A DNA stretch of 64,000 nucleotides from Roseovarius sp. MMSF_3359 (lineage in GTDB: Bacteria > Pseudomonadota > Alphaproteobacteria > Rhodobacterales > Rhodobacteraceae): positions 1-64,000 of the forward strand of contig NZ_JASHJC010000006.1 of assembly GCF_030733385.1 (NCBI RefSeq), in the 5' to 3' direction. Both the position numbers and the translations under genes were made by a program. Shown here in pieces: positions 33,003 through 43,051 of this stretch (position 1 is the stretch's first letter; every line of letters starts with the position of its first letter). The notes under the pieces were generated by a model, which had not been told where the DNA came from, ran no database searches, and saw nothing but the letters and a program-made list of their open reading frames with translations.

Positions 33003-34556
33003 TCAAAACACCAAAGCAGGCAGCCAGGTGGCCAGGCCGGGCATGAGCCAGATCACCCCGATTCCGACGATCTGCAACACGATGAAGGGCGCGACACCGG
33101 CATAGATCTGACCGGTGGTAATCTCGGGCGGCGCGGCCCCGCGCAGGTAGAAGAGCGAAAAGCCGAAGGGCGGGGTGAGGAACGAGGTCTGCAGGTTGAT
33201 CGCGATCAGGATCGCCAGCCAGATCGGGTCATGCCCCATGAGGATCAGCGCCGGCGCCACAAGGGGCAGGACGATCACGGTGATCTCGACGAAATCGAGG
33301 AAGAAACCGAGCACGAAGATGATCGCCATGGCAAAGATCAATGCCCCGGTCGGCCCACCCGGCAAGCCCGTCAGGATGTCATGAACCCGCACGTCGCCAC
33401 CGAGACCGACGAAGACGAGCGAAAAGACGCTCGCCATCACGATGGTCGCGAAAATCATCGCGGTCACGGTCATGGTTGTCGTGACCGCCCCGGCCAGCAT
33501 ATCGCGCAGGTGCAGCCGCCGGAGTGACGCGAGAATCGCCGCCATGCCCACCAGCAGCAGCAGGCCGTAGACCACCGCCAGAGCGTAGCTTGCAGCGCCC
33601 GCGTCGCTTCGCTGCAACCGCACCGGCGCGAGGCCCGCGGCAACTGCGAGCACCAGGAGCGCCACGACCCCGGCGAGGATGAGTTTGCGGTTCACGCCCT
33701 GCCGCGCCCCGGCCATCAGGATCGCGCCGATGGCACCCACGGCAGCGGCCTCGGTTGGGGTGGCGATCCCACCAAGTATCGCGCCAAGAACCGCGATGAT
33801 GAGCATGACCGGCGGCGCCACCGCGCCCGCCACCTCCGCGAAAGCGGGCCGCCCTTCGGGGGTCGGGGCCGGCGGCATGTCATCGGGTCGGAACCAGCCG
33901 CGGACCAGGACGTAAAGAATGTAGATCGCTACCAGCGTCAGGCCGGGGATCAACGCGCCGGCGAAAATCTGACCCACGGAAATGGTTTCGACCGAGAACT
34001 TGCCCTGCTCGTATTGCGCCTGTTGATAGGCGCTCGACATTACATCGCTCAGGATGATGAGGAGGGTCGAGGGCGGGATGATCTGCCCCAATGTCCCGGC
34101 GGTGCAGACCAACCCGGAAGCGAGGCGCGGGTCGTAGCCGGTGCGCAACATCGTCGGCAGCGCGATCAGGCCCATGGCGATCACCGTCGCCCCCACGATA
34201 CCGGTCGAGGCCGCCAGCAAGGCGCCGACAAGGATGACCGAGATCCCGAGACCCCCCCGAAGCTGCCCGAAGAGCCGGCCCATCGTGTCGAGCAGATCTT
34301 CGGCAATCTTGGAGCGTTCCAGCACAACACCCATCATGACGAAAAGCGGGATGGCGATCAGGACATCATTGGTGATGACCCCGAACACCCGCTGTCCCAA
34401 GGCGCCGAGGAGGCCGATATTCATCACGCCGAGCGCATAGCCAAGATAGGCAAATCCGATGGCGACACCGGCGATGGCGAAACTCACCGGGAAGCCCAGC
34501 AGGATCGCAGCCATGAGCGCGGCGAACATGATGAGGTCGAGATATTCGAGGATCAT
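33003..34556 (-). CDS. dctM: TRAP transporter large permease (DctM)
   Basis: About 517 residues from ATG 34556, which overlaps the dctQ stop (ATGA). At least twelve hydrophobic helices carry the DctM-family pattern (FPVSFAIAGVAIGFAYLG, ASTGIVGATVIAMGLIALP, GQIIPPSTLLIILSDV). A long insertion with extra hydrophobic segments around residues 255-330 makes it larger than the common 430-residue form. Together with DctQ and DctP it imports an organic acid-type solute using the sodium gradient. Confidence 0.93.
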   Translation of the reverse strand: MILEYLDLIMFAALMAAILLGFPVSFAIAGVAIGFAYLGYALGVMNIGLLGALGQRVFGVITNDVLIAIPLFVMMGVVLERSKIAEDLLDTMGRLFGQLRGGLGISVILVGALLAASTGIVGATVIAMGLIALPTMLRTGYDPRLASGLVCTAGTLGQIIPPSTLLIILSDVMSSAYQQAQYEQGKFSVETISVGQIFAGALIPGLTLVAIYILYVLVRGWFRPDDMPPAPTPEGRPAFAEVAGAVAPPVMLIIAVLGAILGGIATPTEAAAVGAIGAILMAGARQGVNRKLILAGVVALLVLAVAAGLAPVRLQRSDAGAASYALAVVYGLLLLVGMAAILASLRRLHLRDMLAGAVTTTMTVTAMIFATIVMASVFSLVFVGLGGDVRVHDILTGLPGGPTGALIFAMAIIFVLGFFLDFVEITVIVLPLVAPALILMGHDPIWLAILIAINLQTSFLTPPFGFSLFYLRGAAPPEITTGQIYAGVAPFIVLQIVGIGVIWLMPGLATWLPALVF

Positions 34557-35059
34557 GTGCGGGCAGTCCCGACCAATGTCGCGAGTTTGGACAGCAGACA
34601 CGCCAGCGACTGGATCAGGAGCAGAATGCAGAAGGCCGGGATCAATGTCTTGAGCAGGAAGACTGCCGGAATGCCGCCCACGGAAAGCGGCCCCTCAAAG
34701 ATCGCCCAGGCGTTCCGGACCGATGGCCAGGACCAGTAGAGCAGTGCCAGCATCGATGGGATCAGCAGGACCACATGGCCAAAAATGTCGATCCGCGCCT
34801 GACCCGCATCCGAGGCTTTGGCCTGGAAGATATCGACCCGAACATGGTCATCGACCAGAAGCGTATACCCGGCCCCGAGCATGAAAAGCGTGGCATGCAT
34901 GTAGAGGACGCTTTCGTTGAGCGCGATGGAGCTGAACCCATAGACATAGCGCAGGACAACGACGAGGAACTGCACCAGCACCATCAGAAGCGCCAGCCAA
35001 CGAACAATGCGGCCCACCGCGCGGTTGATGGCATCAAGATGCTCGGCAAGGCGGTTCAT
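34553..35059 (-). CDS. dctQ: TRAP transporter small permease (DctQ)
   Basis: 168 residues with four predicted membrane helices and the DctQ-like sequence VVLRYVYGFSSIALNES after helix 1. It overlaps dctM by 4 bp. The gap to dctP (257 bp) contains two GC-rich stem-loops that may lower permease expression relative to the binding protein. Confidence 0.9.
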   Translation of the reverse strand: MNRLAEHLDAINRAVGRIVRWLALLMVLVQFLVVVLRYVYGFSSIALNESVLYMHATLFMLGAGYTLLVDDHVRVDIFQAKASDAGQARIDIFGHVVLLIPSMLALLYWSWPSVRNAWAIFEGPLSVGGIPAVFLLKTLIPAFCILLLIQSLACLLSKLATLVGTART

Positions 35060-35088
35060 GCTGCGCCCGCAAAAGTATTTGATGGATT

Positions 35089-35105
35089 GCCCGGCATTGC
35101 CGGGC
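35089..35105. other. Stem-loop upstream of dctQ
   Basis: GCCCGGCA and TGCCGGGC form an almost perfect 8-bp palindrome in the dctP-dctQ gap, without a following T-run on the minus strand. It probably shapes the mRNA between the binding-protein and permease genes. Confidence 0.4.
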
Positions 35106-35277
35106 CGCGCCCGACCCTACCCCCGGGAGGGCGCATGGGCAAGGTTGCGCACCACACCATTGATCCGCAGGCTCCCGGGGTTCCGAGCCAAACTGACGTC
35201 GCCTGCGCCCACCCAGGCTCGGGCGCGGCCCTATGGAGTTTCATGGTTAGCTCGATCACGGTTCTATTGCCCCTTTT

Positions 35278-35308
35278 CGGCCCGGCGCGGCAAACCCACG
35301 CCGGGCCG
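35278..35308. other. Strong stem-loop downstream of dctP
   Basis: CGGCCCGGCG and CGCCGGGCCG form a perfect 10-bp stem 9 bp after the dctP stop codon. On the minus strand the sequence after it is A-rich (AAAAGGGG), so it is not a clear terminator. A stabilising 3' stem that favours high binding-protein mRNA is a common arrangement in TRAP operons. Confidence 0.5.
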
Positions 35309-35316
35309 AGTCCGAC

Positions 35317-36402
35317 TTAATACCCCAGCACCATCGCCCGGGCGTTCATCTGACCGTTATCGGCATGCACCATATAGGCGCCGACCGAATCGCGATAGGC
35401 GACGAAGCTCTCGGCGATCCGTGCGACCAGCTCATCTTCGTCCGTGCGTAGCCCGTCGATCACGGTTTTGGCCGCGGCACCCATGGCCATCACGACTTCA
35501 TCCGGCAGTTTGCGGGGTATCACGCCCTCGTCGGCCACCAGTTTCTGCAACGCGAGCGCGTGTTTGGTCTCGTACTCGGTCCAGACGTCGTTGTAGAGGC
35601 TCGAACACGCGGTGCTGACCACGAGTTTCAGGTCATCGGGTAGTTCTTCATAGGCTGCGAGGTTCACGCCGCATTCCTCGGCCGAACTCGGCTCGCCGAT
35701 CCCCGGCCAATAGTAGTTCTTGGCGATCTGGTGATAGCCCAACGCGCTGTCGGTCCATGGCCCGATGAATTCGCCCGCATCCAGCGCGCCCGATTGCAAC
35801 GCCTGGAACATCGCGGGGCCGGACATGGCTTGTACCGCCATGCCGATCTCGGCGCACATTTCCGAGGCCAGACCCGTGGTGCGGTATTTCACGCCCTTGA
35901 GGTCATCGACCGAATTGATCTCGTCCCGGAACCAGCCGAACCATTGCGGCCCGGAATTGCCGCATAGGAACGGCTTGATGCCGAACCGGCCATACATCTC
36001 ATCATAAAGCGCCTGACCACCGCCATGGACCATCCAGCCCACCTGCTCATCCGCGCGCAGGCCGAAAGGTTGTGAACCAAAGAGCAGGATACCCTTGGAT
36101 TTCGACCCCCAATAGGCCGGCACCGCGTGGTAAAGATGTGCGGTCCCTTCCGAGACCGCATCGAATACGCCGCGACCCGGCACGATCTCTCCGGCGGCAT
36201 GCAGCGTCACCTCGATCCGCCCGCCTGACAACGTGGTGATCCGGTCGGCCAGCGTCTGCGCCGCGACGCCCGGACCAGGCAGGTTCTTGGGCCATGCGGT
36301 GACCATCGACCATTGCCGCACATCCTGCGCTATCGCCGGGCTGGCCAGCGCCGCCGCTGCGGACCCAACGGCCCCGGCCCGGATAAATTCACGTCTTTTC
36401 AT
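35317..36402 (-). CDS. dctP: TRAP transporter substrate-binding protein (DctP family), Tat signal
   Basis: 361 residues. A twin-arginine signal MKRREFIRAGAVGSAAAALA ends near ASPAIAQ, so it is exported folded. The mature part fits the TRAP/DctP ligand-binding family: TLSGGRIEVTLHAAGEIVPG, YWGSKSKGILLFGSQPFGL, DLKGVKYRTTGLASEMCAEIG with the conserved Arg that binds a ligand carboxylate. It resembles 2-oxo acid/lactate-type binding proteins that bind as dimers. Located downstream of hutI-hutU, so urocanate or another histidine-derived acid is a possible ligand (inference). Confidence 0.9.
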   Translation of the reverse strand: MKRREFIRAGAVGSAAAALASPAIAQDVRQWSMVTAWPKNLPGPGVAAQTLADRITTLSGGRIEVTLHAAGEIVPGRGVFDAVSEGTAHLYHAVPAYWGSKSKGILLFGSQPFGLRADEQVGWMVHGGGQALYDEMYGRFGIKPFLCGNSGPQWFGWFRDEINSVDDLKGVKYRTTGLASEMCAEIGMAVQAMSGPAMFQALQSGALDAGEFIGPWTDSALGYHQIAKNYYWPGIGEPSSAEECGVNLAAYEELPDDLKLVVSTACSSLYNDVWTEYETKHALALQKLVADEGVIPRKLPDEVVMAMGAAAKTVIDGLRTDEDELVARIAESFVAYRDSVGAYMVHADNGQMNARAMVLGY

Positions 36403-36429
36403 ATTAACTTCCTCCTTGCTTCAATTCTA

Positions 36430-37083
36430 TTATGCCTTGCCTTCGAGCCCATCCGCCGCCGCGCCGGACGCCCCCGGGATGCGCATTTCAAATGTTTCGG
36501 TCACGCAGGTGTAGTCATAATACCCCATCCGCGCGATCGGCTTGATCTTCGGGATGTCGAGCTTACCATCGGGGGTGAGCACCGCATCGTCCACATGGAT
36601 ACGTTCGACCACGCCATAGACCACGTCGATGCTGCCCACCGGGGAATTGCCGGGCAGGCGATGCGTGCTCAGGTAGCGGCATTCGAAATGGCAGGGGCTG
36701 GCGGCGATCCGCGCACCGGGGGCATCGGTGCAATCGGCCTTGGTCATGCCCGCCGCCGCGAATTCGTCTTCGTCCGGTCCGACCGCCATGGCCGATATGT
36801 TAACCGCCTCGCGCAATTCCCATGTGGCCATGTTCCAGACGAACCACCCGGTTTCTTCGGCGTTGACCACCGTGTCCTTGCGCCGTCCATCCGGGTATTG
36901 GTTAGCGGCGAACATCACCATCGGCGGATCGAAGGTCAGGTTCTGCCACTGGCTGTAGGGCGCAAGGTTATGAACGCCATCGGGGCTAAGCGTCGAGAGC
37001 CACCCGATCGGGCGCGGCACAGTGCAGGATTTGAACGGCGAATAGGGTAACGGGCAGGCCTCTCGCCCTGGCGCATATTCCAT
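36430..37083 (-). CDS. Flavin reductase-like FMN-binding protein
   Basis: 217 residues from ATG 37083 (MEYAPG; another ATG two codons earlier). The split-barrel flavin reductase pattern is visible: SPFKSCTVPRPIGWLSTLS near the N-terminus, NLAPYSQWQNLTFDPPMVMF, and NAEETGWFVWNMAT. It binds FMN and could supply reduced flavin to an oxygenase or act on its own substrate. It lies between the hut genes and the TRAP transporter on the same strand. Confidence 0.85.
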   Translation of the reverse strand: MEYAPGREACPLPYSPFKSCTVPRPIGWLSTLSPDGVHNLAPYSQWQNLTFDPPMVMFAANQYPDGRRKDTVVNAEETGWFVWNMATWELREAVNISAMAVGPDEDEFAAAGMTKADCTDAPGARIAASPCHFECRYLSTHRLPGNSPVGSIDVVYGVVERIHVDDAVLTPDGKLDIPKIKPIARMGYYDYTCVTETFEMRIPGASGAAADGLEGKA

Positions 37084-37085
37084 GC

Positions 37086-37499
37086 TCAACCCTCCCCAAT
37101 CATCTCAAGCGTGGTGTCACAGGCATGACCATCGAAGAACGCCGCCAGCACGTTGTCAAACACCGATCCATCACCCGTGGCCCGAAACAGCGTCATGCAG
37201 GAGCGCAGTTTGAGCGTATCCACGGGCCCGAAGATGGCGCGCGCGGGTGTGCCACGGTGCGGCATTAGGGCGCCGCTGATCTCTTTCAATCGCGCGCCGA
37301 GCAGCTCATGCGTCAGGTAATCACGTGCCTCAGCTATGTCCGCGATGCCATAGTGCTCAGCCGTAGGCGACCGCCCCAATCCACGCAATTGGGGAAAGAC
37401 GAACCACATCCAATGGGTCCTTTTCCGACCCGCCCTGATCTCTTCCAGCGGGGTCGGCCAGATGCGAGCTTGGGCGTCTATGAACCGCTCGAGGCTCAC
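37086..37499 (-). CDS. DUF1810 family protein
   Basis: 137 residues from GTG 37499, which overlaps the hutU stop (GTGA). It matches DUF1810 over its length ([51 protein letters not shown]). The family has no settled function; its relation to histidine use is unclear. Overlaps with hutU upstream and the flavin reductase downstream indicate one operon. Confidence 0.82.
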   Translation of the reverse strand: MSLERFIDAQARIWPTPLEEIRAGRKRTHWMWFVFPQLRGLGRSPTAEHYGIADIAEARDYLTHELLGARLKEISGALMPHRGTPARAIFGPVDTLKLRSCMTLFRATGDGSVFDNVLAAFFDGHACDTTLEMIGEG

Positions 37500-39175
37500 C
37501 CCAGGATACCGGGCAGGTTCAGCCCGTGTTCGCGGGCACAATCGAGCGCGATGTCGTATCCCGCATCCGCGTGGCGCATCACCCCGGTCGCCGGATCGTT
37601 CCAGAGCACGTTGGCGATACGGCGGTCGGCATCCTCAGACCCGTCGCAGCAGATCACCATGCCGGAATGCTGGCTGAACCCCATTCCGACACCGCCGCCG
37701 TGATGCAGTGAGACCCATGTTGCCCCGCTGGCGGTATTCAGAAGCGCGTTCAGAAGCGGCCAGTCACTCACCGCGTCGCTGCCATCCTTCATCGCCTCGG
37801 TTTCGCGGTTTGGGCTTGCAACAGAGCCCGAATCGAGGTGATCCCGCCCGATCACGACGGGTGCCGAAAGCTCTCCGCTGCGGACCATCTCGTTGAACGC
37901 AAGGCCCAGCTTGTGGCGCACGCCCAGACCAACCCAGCAGATCCGCGCAGGAAGGCCCTGAAAACTGATCCGCTCCTTCGCCATGTCGAGCCAGTTGTGC
38001 AGATGCGGATCATCAACCAACTCCTTCACCTTGGCGTCGGTCTTGTAGATGTCTTCCGGATCTCCGCTGAGTGCGCACCACCGGAACGGCCCGATGCCCC
38101 GGCAGAAGAGCGGGCGGATATAAGCCGGCACAAATCCGGGGAAGGCAAAGGCGTTTTCCAGACCCTCTTCAAGCGCAACTTGTCGGATATTGTTGCCATA
38201 ATCCAATGTCGGCACGCCCGCGTTCCAGAAATCGACCATGGCGGCCACATGGGTCTTCATGCTGGCGCGCGCGGCCTTTTCCACGGCTTTCGGGTCGCTT
38301 TCCTGCTTGGCGCGCCATTCGCCCACGGACCAGCCCTGCGGTAGGTAGCCATGCACCGGGTCATGGGCACTGGTCTGATCGGTGACGATATCCGGTTTGA
38401 TGCCGCCGTTCTTCATGATTTCAACCAGCCGCGGAAAGATATCCGCGGCATTACCAATCAGAGCCACGGATTTCGCCTCGCCCGCCTTGGTCCAGCGGTC
38501 GATCATCTCCAATGCGTCTTCAAGCGAATGGGTTTTTTCGTCCACATATCGTGTGCGCAGGCGAAAATCGGCGCGGGTTTCGTCACATTCCACCGCGAGG
38601 CAGCAGGCCCCGGCCATCACGGCCGCCAGCGGCTGCGCACCACCCATACCCCCAAGACCCCCGGTCAGGATCCACTTACCAGTCAGGTTGCCGTCAAAAT
38701 GTTGCCGCCCGGCCTCGACAAAGGTCTCGTACGTCCCCTGCACGATCCCCTGAGAACCGATGTAGATCCAAGACCCGGCAGTCATTTGGCCATACATCGC
38801 CAGGCCCTTCTTATCGAGTTCGCTGAAATGATCCCAATTGGCCCAATGCGGCACCAGGTTGCTGTTCGCAATGAGCACACGCGGCGCGTCCTTGTGGGTT
38901 CGGAACACGCCCACCGGCTTGCCGGACTGCACCAACAGTGTCTGATCGTCTTCCAGATCCTTGAGTTGGGCGACAATAGTGTCGAAATCAGCCCAGGTCC
39001 GCGCCGCGCGTCCGATCCCGCCATAGACCACCAATTCATGCGGGTTTTCGGCCACATCGGGGTGCAGGTTGTTCATCAGCATCCGCATCGGCGCCTCGGT
39101 CAGCCAGCTCTTGGTGCTGATTTCGGGGCCGGTATCGGGATAGATGTCGCGGGTATTGTGACGGGGGTTGGTCAT
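37496..39175 (-). CDS. hutU: Urocanate hydratase
   Basis: About 559 residues from ATG 39175. Highly conserved start ([20 protein letters not shown]) and NAD-binding region ([13 protein letters not shown]), plus the catalytic-site segment [17 protein letters not shown]. It converts urocanate to imidazolonepropionate with tightly bound NAD+. It follows hutI in the same operon; no histidine ammonia-lyase gene is present in the window. Confidence 0.97.
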   Translation of the reverse strand: MTNPRHNTRDIYPDTGPEISTKSWLTEAPMRMLMNNLHPDVAENPHELVVYGGIGRAARTWADFDTIVAQLKDLEDDQTLLVQSGKPVGVFRTHKDAPRVLIANSNLVPHWANWDHFSELDKKGLAMYGQMTAGSWIYIGSQGIVQGTYETFVEAGRQHFDGNLTGKWILTGGLGGMGGAQPLAAVMAGACCLAVECDETRADFRLRTRYVDEKTHSLEDALEMIDRWTKAGEAKSVALIGNAADIFPRLVEIMKNGGIKPDIVTDQTSAHDPVHGYLPQGWSVGEWRAKQESDPKAVEKAARASMKTHVAAMVDFWNAGVPTLDYGNNIRQVALEEGLENAFAFPGFVPAYIRPLFCRGIGPFRWCALSGDPEDIYKTDAKVKELVDDPHLHNWLDMAKERISFQGLPARICWVGLGVRHKLGLAFNEMVRSGELSAPVVIGRDHLDSGSVASPNRETEAMKDGSDAVSDWPLLNALLNTASGATWVSLHHGGGVGMGFSQHSGMVICCDGSEDADRRIANVLWNDPATGVMRHADAGYDIALDCAREHGLNLPGILG

Positions 39176-39255
39176 CAAAAGCTCTCTCTCGGTCGTCTAC
39201 GGCAGCCGTAGGTCAGGTGTGGCGCGGTGCGGGTTTGGTGCGGCAGGCAAGCGGG

Positions 39256-40446
39256 TTACGTCTCACCTCCGAATATGCGGCGCGCTAGGGGGTTGAAGCC
39301 AATGCGGTAGGCAAGTTCAGCAGGGTTAGAGACGTTCCAGACGGCCAGATCCGCACGTTTCCCGGGCGCGATCACCCCGCAATCGTCCAACCCCAACGCC
39401 TGGGCCGCGTGTTTTGTCACCCCTGCCAACGCCTCTTCCGGTGTCATCCGAAAGAGCGTGCAGCCCATGTTCATGGTCAGCAGGAGCGAGGTCAGCGGTG
39501 ACGACCCGGGATTGCAATCCGTGGCCAGCGCCATCGGCACGCCGTGATCGCGAAACGCGCCAACCGGCGGGATTTGCGTTTCGTGCAATGTGTAAAACGC
39601 GCCGGGCAAAAGAACGGCAACGCTTCCCGAAGCGGCAAGCGCCTTGGCGTCTGCGTCGGTGGCATATTCCACGTGATCCGCGGAGAGCGCGCCATAGTCG
39701 GCGGCGAGTTTCGTCCCGCCGATATTGCTCAACTGCTCCGCATGGAGCTTGACCGGCAGGCCCAAGGCCCGCGCCTTGTCAAAGACGCGCGCGATCTGCG
39801 CCGTGTCAAAGGCGATGCCCTCACAGAACCCGTCGACCGCATCGACGAGCCCCTCCGCATGGGCAGCTTCCAGTGTCGGCAGGCAGACCCGGTCGATATA
39901 TTCATCCGCGCGGCCGGCAAATTCCGCGGGTACCGCATGGGCGCCGAGATACGTGATGCGGACGCGCACCGGTCGCGCATCACCAATCGCGCGCGCCACG
40001 CGTAGCATCTTCAACTCGCTGTCCTGATCGAGGCCATAGCCGGACTTGATTTCAATGACACTGACGCCTTCGGCCAGAAGGGCATCCACGCGGGTCAGCG
40101 CATCGGCCAGAAGATCCGCCTCCGAGGTTTCGCGGGTTGCGGTCACCGTCGAGACGATGCCACCGCCTGCGCGCGCGACCTCTTCGTAACTCGCCCCATT
40201 CAGCCGCATCTCGAACTCAGCGGCGCGATTGCCGCCAAACACCACATGGGTATGGCAATCAATCAGCGCTGGCGTAATCAGGCAACCACCCATGTCCTGA
40301 CCGGGTTCATCCATCTCCGGCGGTAGATCAGCCTCGGCGCCTACCCAGGAAATAAGACCCTGTTTCACCTCAATTGCTGCATTTTCGATCAACCCATAGG
40401 GCTGATCCCCAGTCATCCTGGCCACGGTCGCATTCCGCAAAAGCAT
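39256..40446 (-). CDS. hutI: Imidazolonepropionase
   Basis: 396 residues. The amidohydrolase fold has the metal-binding HTHVVF motif near residue 66, AEFEMR, the KSGYGLD segment, KLHAEQLSN and the ATDCNPGS motif holding the catalytic Asp. It hydrolyses imidazolonepropionate to formiminoglutamate. It is the first gene of the hut operon; the HutC-type operator lies 38 bp upstream of its start. Confidence 0.97.
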   Translation of the reverse strand: MLLRNATVARMTGDQPYGLIENAAIEVKQGLISWVGAEADLPPEMDEPGQDMGGCLITPALIDCHTHVVFGGNRAAEFEMRLNGASYEEVARAGGGIVSTVTATRETSEADLLADALTRVDALLAEGVSVIEIKSGYGLDQDSELKMLRVARAIGDARPVRVRITYLGAHAVPAEFAGRADEYIDRVCLPTLEAAHAEGLVDAVDGFCEGIAFDTAQIARVFDKARALGLPVKLHAEQLSNIGGTKLAADYGALSADHVEYATDADAKALAASGSVAVLLPGAFYTLHETQIPPVGAFRDHGVPMALATDCNPGSSPLTSLLLTMNMGCTLFRMTPEEALAGVTKHAAQALGLDDCGVIAPGKRADLAVWNVSNPAELAYRIGFNPLARRIFGGET

Positions 40447-40483
40447 GCAAACAACTTTCTTGCTAAGGGGTCATTTGGCGTTA

Positions 40484-40499
40484 TTATGTATATACATAA
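40484..40499. promoter_or_regulatory. HutC operator, perfect palindrome
   Basis: TTATGTATATACATAA is a perfect 16-bp palindrome with the TGTATATACA core known for HutC repressors. It lies between divergent hutI and hutC, 38 bp upstream of hutI, where binding would block the hut promoter and probably hutC itself. Urocanate should release the repressor. Confidence 0.85.
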
Positions 40500-40647
40500 A
40501 AATCCTGTCAAGCAGGAGGAGGCACACTTTGGTATCAAGCCGCCTGCGCAACGGCTGTGTCGAAACCGTCACGACCGCCACCGACCTTGCTTGCGATGAA
40601 GACCGCCCGGTGTATACCAAGAAAACGCCGCCGCCCGGGGACCCGAG

Positions 40648-41352
40648 ATGAGCCACCAACCTTTCCGAAACTGGCAAGCCATTCAGGCGGAGGTCCTGCG
40701 CCGTATCCATGCCCGCGAATGGCCGCCCGGTCACACGATCCCGAACGAGGCTGACTTGGCCCGTGAATTTGGCTGTGCCCGCGCGACGGTCAACCGTGCG
40801 CTGCAATCGCTGGCCGACGCGGGCCTGCTGGAGCGGCGCCGCAAGGTTGGGACGCGCGTGGCGCTCCACCCGGTCGGCAAGGCGACGGTCGACATCCCGA
40901 TCCTCCGGCAGGAGATCGAGGATCGCGGCCTTCGATATCGATATCAACTGATTTCCCGCAATGTGGAGGCCGCGCCGCCGCATCTCCGGACCGAGGCGGC
41001 TGCTTTGCACATCACCGCGCTGCATTGGGCCGATGAGATGCCTTATGTGTTCGAGGACCGCTGGATCGACACCGAGACGGCTCCTGATGCTTTGGAGCAA
41101 TCGTTTGACGAGATCAGCGCGAATGAATGGCTGGTAACCACGGCGCCCTATACCCATGGCGATATCAGTTTCACCGCGCAGCCCGCCACAGGGGCGTTGA
41201 CCACGTGGCTCAACATCCCGGACAACACGCCGGTTTTTGTCATCGAGCGGACCACCTGGGACCGCGATGCGCCAATCACGGCGGTCAAGCTGACCTATGC
41301 CCCCGGCTATCGGATCCACACGGTGATCGGCACTGGACCAATGGCATTTTAG
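40648..41352 (+). CDS. hutC: HutC: GntR-family repressor of histidine use
   Basis: 234 residues. N-terminal GntR winged helix (WQAIQAEVLRRI, IPNEADLAREFGCARATVNRAL) and C-terminal UTRA ligand domain (YVFEDRWIDTETAP, LTTWLNIPDNTPVFVIERTTW). Divergent from hutI across the operator palindrome, so it represses hutI-hutU in the absence of urocanate. An SDR gene follows 37 bp downstream. Confidence 0.93.
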   Translation: MSHQPFRNWQAIQAEVLRRIHAREWPPGHTIPNEADLAREFGCARATVNRALQSLADAGLLERRRKVGTRVALHPVGKATVDIPILRQEIEDRGLRYRYQLISRNVEAAPPHLRTEAAALHITALHWADEMPYVFEDRWIDTETAPDALEQSFDEISANEWLVTTAPYTHGDISFTAQPATGALTTWLNIPDNTPVFVIERTTWDRDAPITAVKLTYAPGYRIHTVIGTGPMAF

Positions 41353-41388
41353 CTTGATTAGAGACTGTTTCAGCCGGAGAGCACGACA

Positions 41389-42141
41389 ATGATCACCTAT
41401 GATTTTTCGCGGAAAGTGGCGGTGGTGACCGGTGCGGGGGGCGGCATGGGGCTTGCCATTTCCAACCTCATTCTGAACGCGGGCGGGCGCGTGGTCATGA
41501 TCGACCTCAAACCGGAACCCGAGGAGATTGCCGGGTCTCCGGACCGCCGGGTTTACGCCAGGGGAGATCTGACCGAACCGGGATTTGTCTCCGAGACGAT
41601 CGACCAGGGCGCGGCCCGGTTCGGGCGCATCGACTATCTGGCGAACGTGGCGGGTGTTCTGCGGTTTGGCGACGATGCCTCGCTTCTGGATATGGACATG
41701 GCGATCTGGGATCAGGTGTTCGATACCAATCTCAAGTCTATGGTGCACACGGCGCGCGCGGCGGTGCCGCATATGCGGGCGGCCGGGGGCGGGGCGATGG
41801 TGCATTTCTCTTCGACGCAATGTTTGCGCGGCGATCCCCTGCCGCAGGATGCTTATTCCACCGCCAAAGCGGGGGTTGGCGCGCTGTCGCGGTCGCTGGC
41901 GATGCAATTGGCGGGCGACGGCATCCGATCCAACGCGATCTACCCGGGCCTCACCGAAACGCCGCTTCAGGCGCGGTGGGACACACCCGACAAGATCGCC
42001 GAGGCCGGAAGCTGGGTCCCGATGGGGCGGATCGGCACACCGGAGGAACTGGCCCACGCGGCAGTTTATCTTTTGTCGGACGGCGCCTCTTACATCACCG
42101 GCATTGACCTTGTGGTCGATGGTGGGCTGTTGCTGAAGTAG
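41389..42141 (+). CDS. Short-chain dehydrogenase/reductase
   Basis: 250 residues. Cofactor loop VVTGAGGGMGLAI at about 12-24, NVAG, and the catalytic YSTAKAG motif. It oxidises or reduces an unknown alcohol/ketone with NAD(P). It follows hutC closely on the same strand, but a role in histidine breakdown is not evident. Confidence 0.88.
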   Translation: MITYDFSRKVAVVTGAGGGMGLAISNLILNAGGRVVMIDLKPEPEEIAGSPDRRVYARGDLTEPGFVSETIDQGAARFGRIDYLANVAGVLRFGDDASLLDMDMAIWDQVFDTNLKSMVHTARAAVPHMRAAGGGAMVHFSSTQCLRGDPLPQDAYSTAKAGVGALSRSLAMQLAGDGIRSNAIYPGLTETPLQARWDTPDKIAEAGSWVPMGRIGTPEELAHAAVYLLSDGASYITGIDLVVDGGLLLK

Positions 42142-42148
42142 GCGGGGG

Positions 42149-43003
42149 TCAGCCTTCTTCGGCCAGAAGCGCGGCCAACCCGTCGCGATAGGTGGGATAG
42201 CGGAGCTTCACGCCCAGCTCGCTCTTGATCCGGCGGTTCGAGATGCGTTTCGATTCGGAATAGAAGCTGCGCGCCATCGGGCTCATCTCGGCCTCTTCAA
42301 AAGGGATCGCGGGCGGCAGGGGCATGCCCAGAAGTTCTGCCGCGTGACCGATCACATCCTGCGGTGGCGCGGGTTCGTCATCACAGACGTTATAGGCCCG
42401 GCCCGGATTGGGCTGCGCGATGGACGCGGCCAGGACCTGCGCGATGTCGTCCACATGGATGCGGCTGAAAATCTGGTTCTTCTTGATGATGCGCCGCGCG
42501 GTACCCTGCCGGACCTTGGCAAACGGGCCACGCCCGGGGCCGTAGATCCCGGCCAGCCGAAAGATATGAACTGGCAGATCGGGAATGGCCTGCCAGCGTT
42601 CTTCGGCCTCTTTGCGCATGATCCCGCGTTCGGTGGAGGGCCGCAATTCGGCCTCCTCTTCGGTCCATTCGCCGTTGTGGTTGCCATAGACACCGGTGGT
42701 CGAAAGATAGCCGAACCACGTCAACCGCGGCGCGGCTTCTTTGATCTTGTCGGCATACCGGTTGTAGACGGGATCGCCCTCCTCGCGCGGGCCGGCAGAG
42801 ACTAGCATATGGGTCGCCTCGGCAAAACCGGCCTCGAGATCGCCATCGGGCCACAGGACCGGGATGATGCCGGTTTCCTCAAGCGCTTCGGCCTTATCGG
42901 GGTTGCGCGTGGTGCCATAGATTGTCCAGCCCTGCGGGATCAGCACCCGTGCCAGCGCCTGCGCCGAATATCCATGACCGAAGGAGAGCAGCGTTTTTGT
43001 CAT
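42149..43003 (-). CDS. NAD-dependent epimerase/dehydratase-like protein (YeeZ type)
   Basis: 284 residues. An extended-SDR fold begins LLSFGHGYSAQALARVL with a GHGYSA cofactor loop; STTGVYG and the later RLAGIYGPGR follow. The active-site Tyr-x3-Lys is not obvious, as in other YeeZ-like members. The role is unknown; it converges with the SDR gene, leaving only 7 bp. Confidence 0.82.
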   Translation of the reverse strand: MTKTLLSFGHGYSAQALARVLIPQGWTIYGTTRNPDKAEALEETGIIPVLWPDGDLEAGFAEATHMLVSAGPREEGDPVYNRYADKIKEAAPRLTWFGYLSTTGVYGNHNGEWTEEEAELRPSTERGIMRKEAEERWQAIPDLPVHIFRLAGIYGPGRGPFAKVRQGTARRIIKKNQIFSRIHVDDIAQVLAASIAQPNPGRAYNVCDDEPAPPQDVIGHAAELLGMPLPPAIPFEEAEMSPMARSFYSESKRISNRRIKSELGVKLRYPTYRDGLAALLAEEG

Positions 43004-43051
43004 GTCCCCTTAATGAGAGGCCCCGCGGACAGAGGCAAGGGCAACCGCAAT

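Noticed and set aside
35056-35259. 67-residue minus-strand frame between dctP and dctQ
   Set aside because: It overlaps GC-rich stem-loops and has no recognisable family; treated as intergenic.
40445-40651. 68-residue frame between hutI and hutC
   Set aside because: It spans the operator/promoter region and has no ribosome site or homology features.
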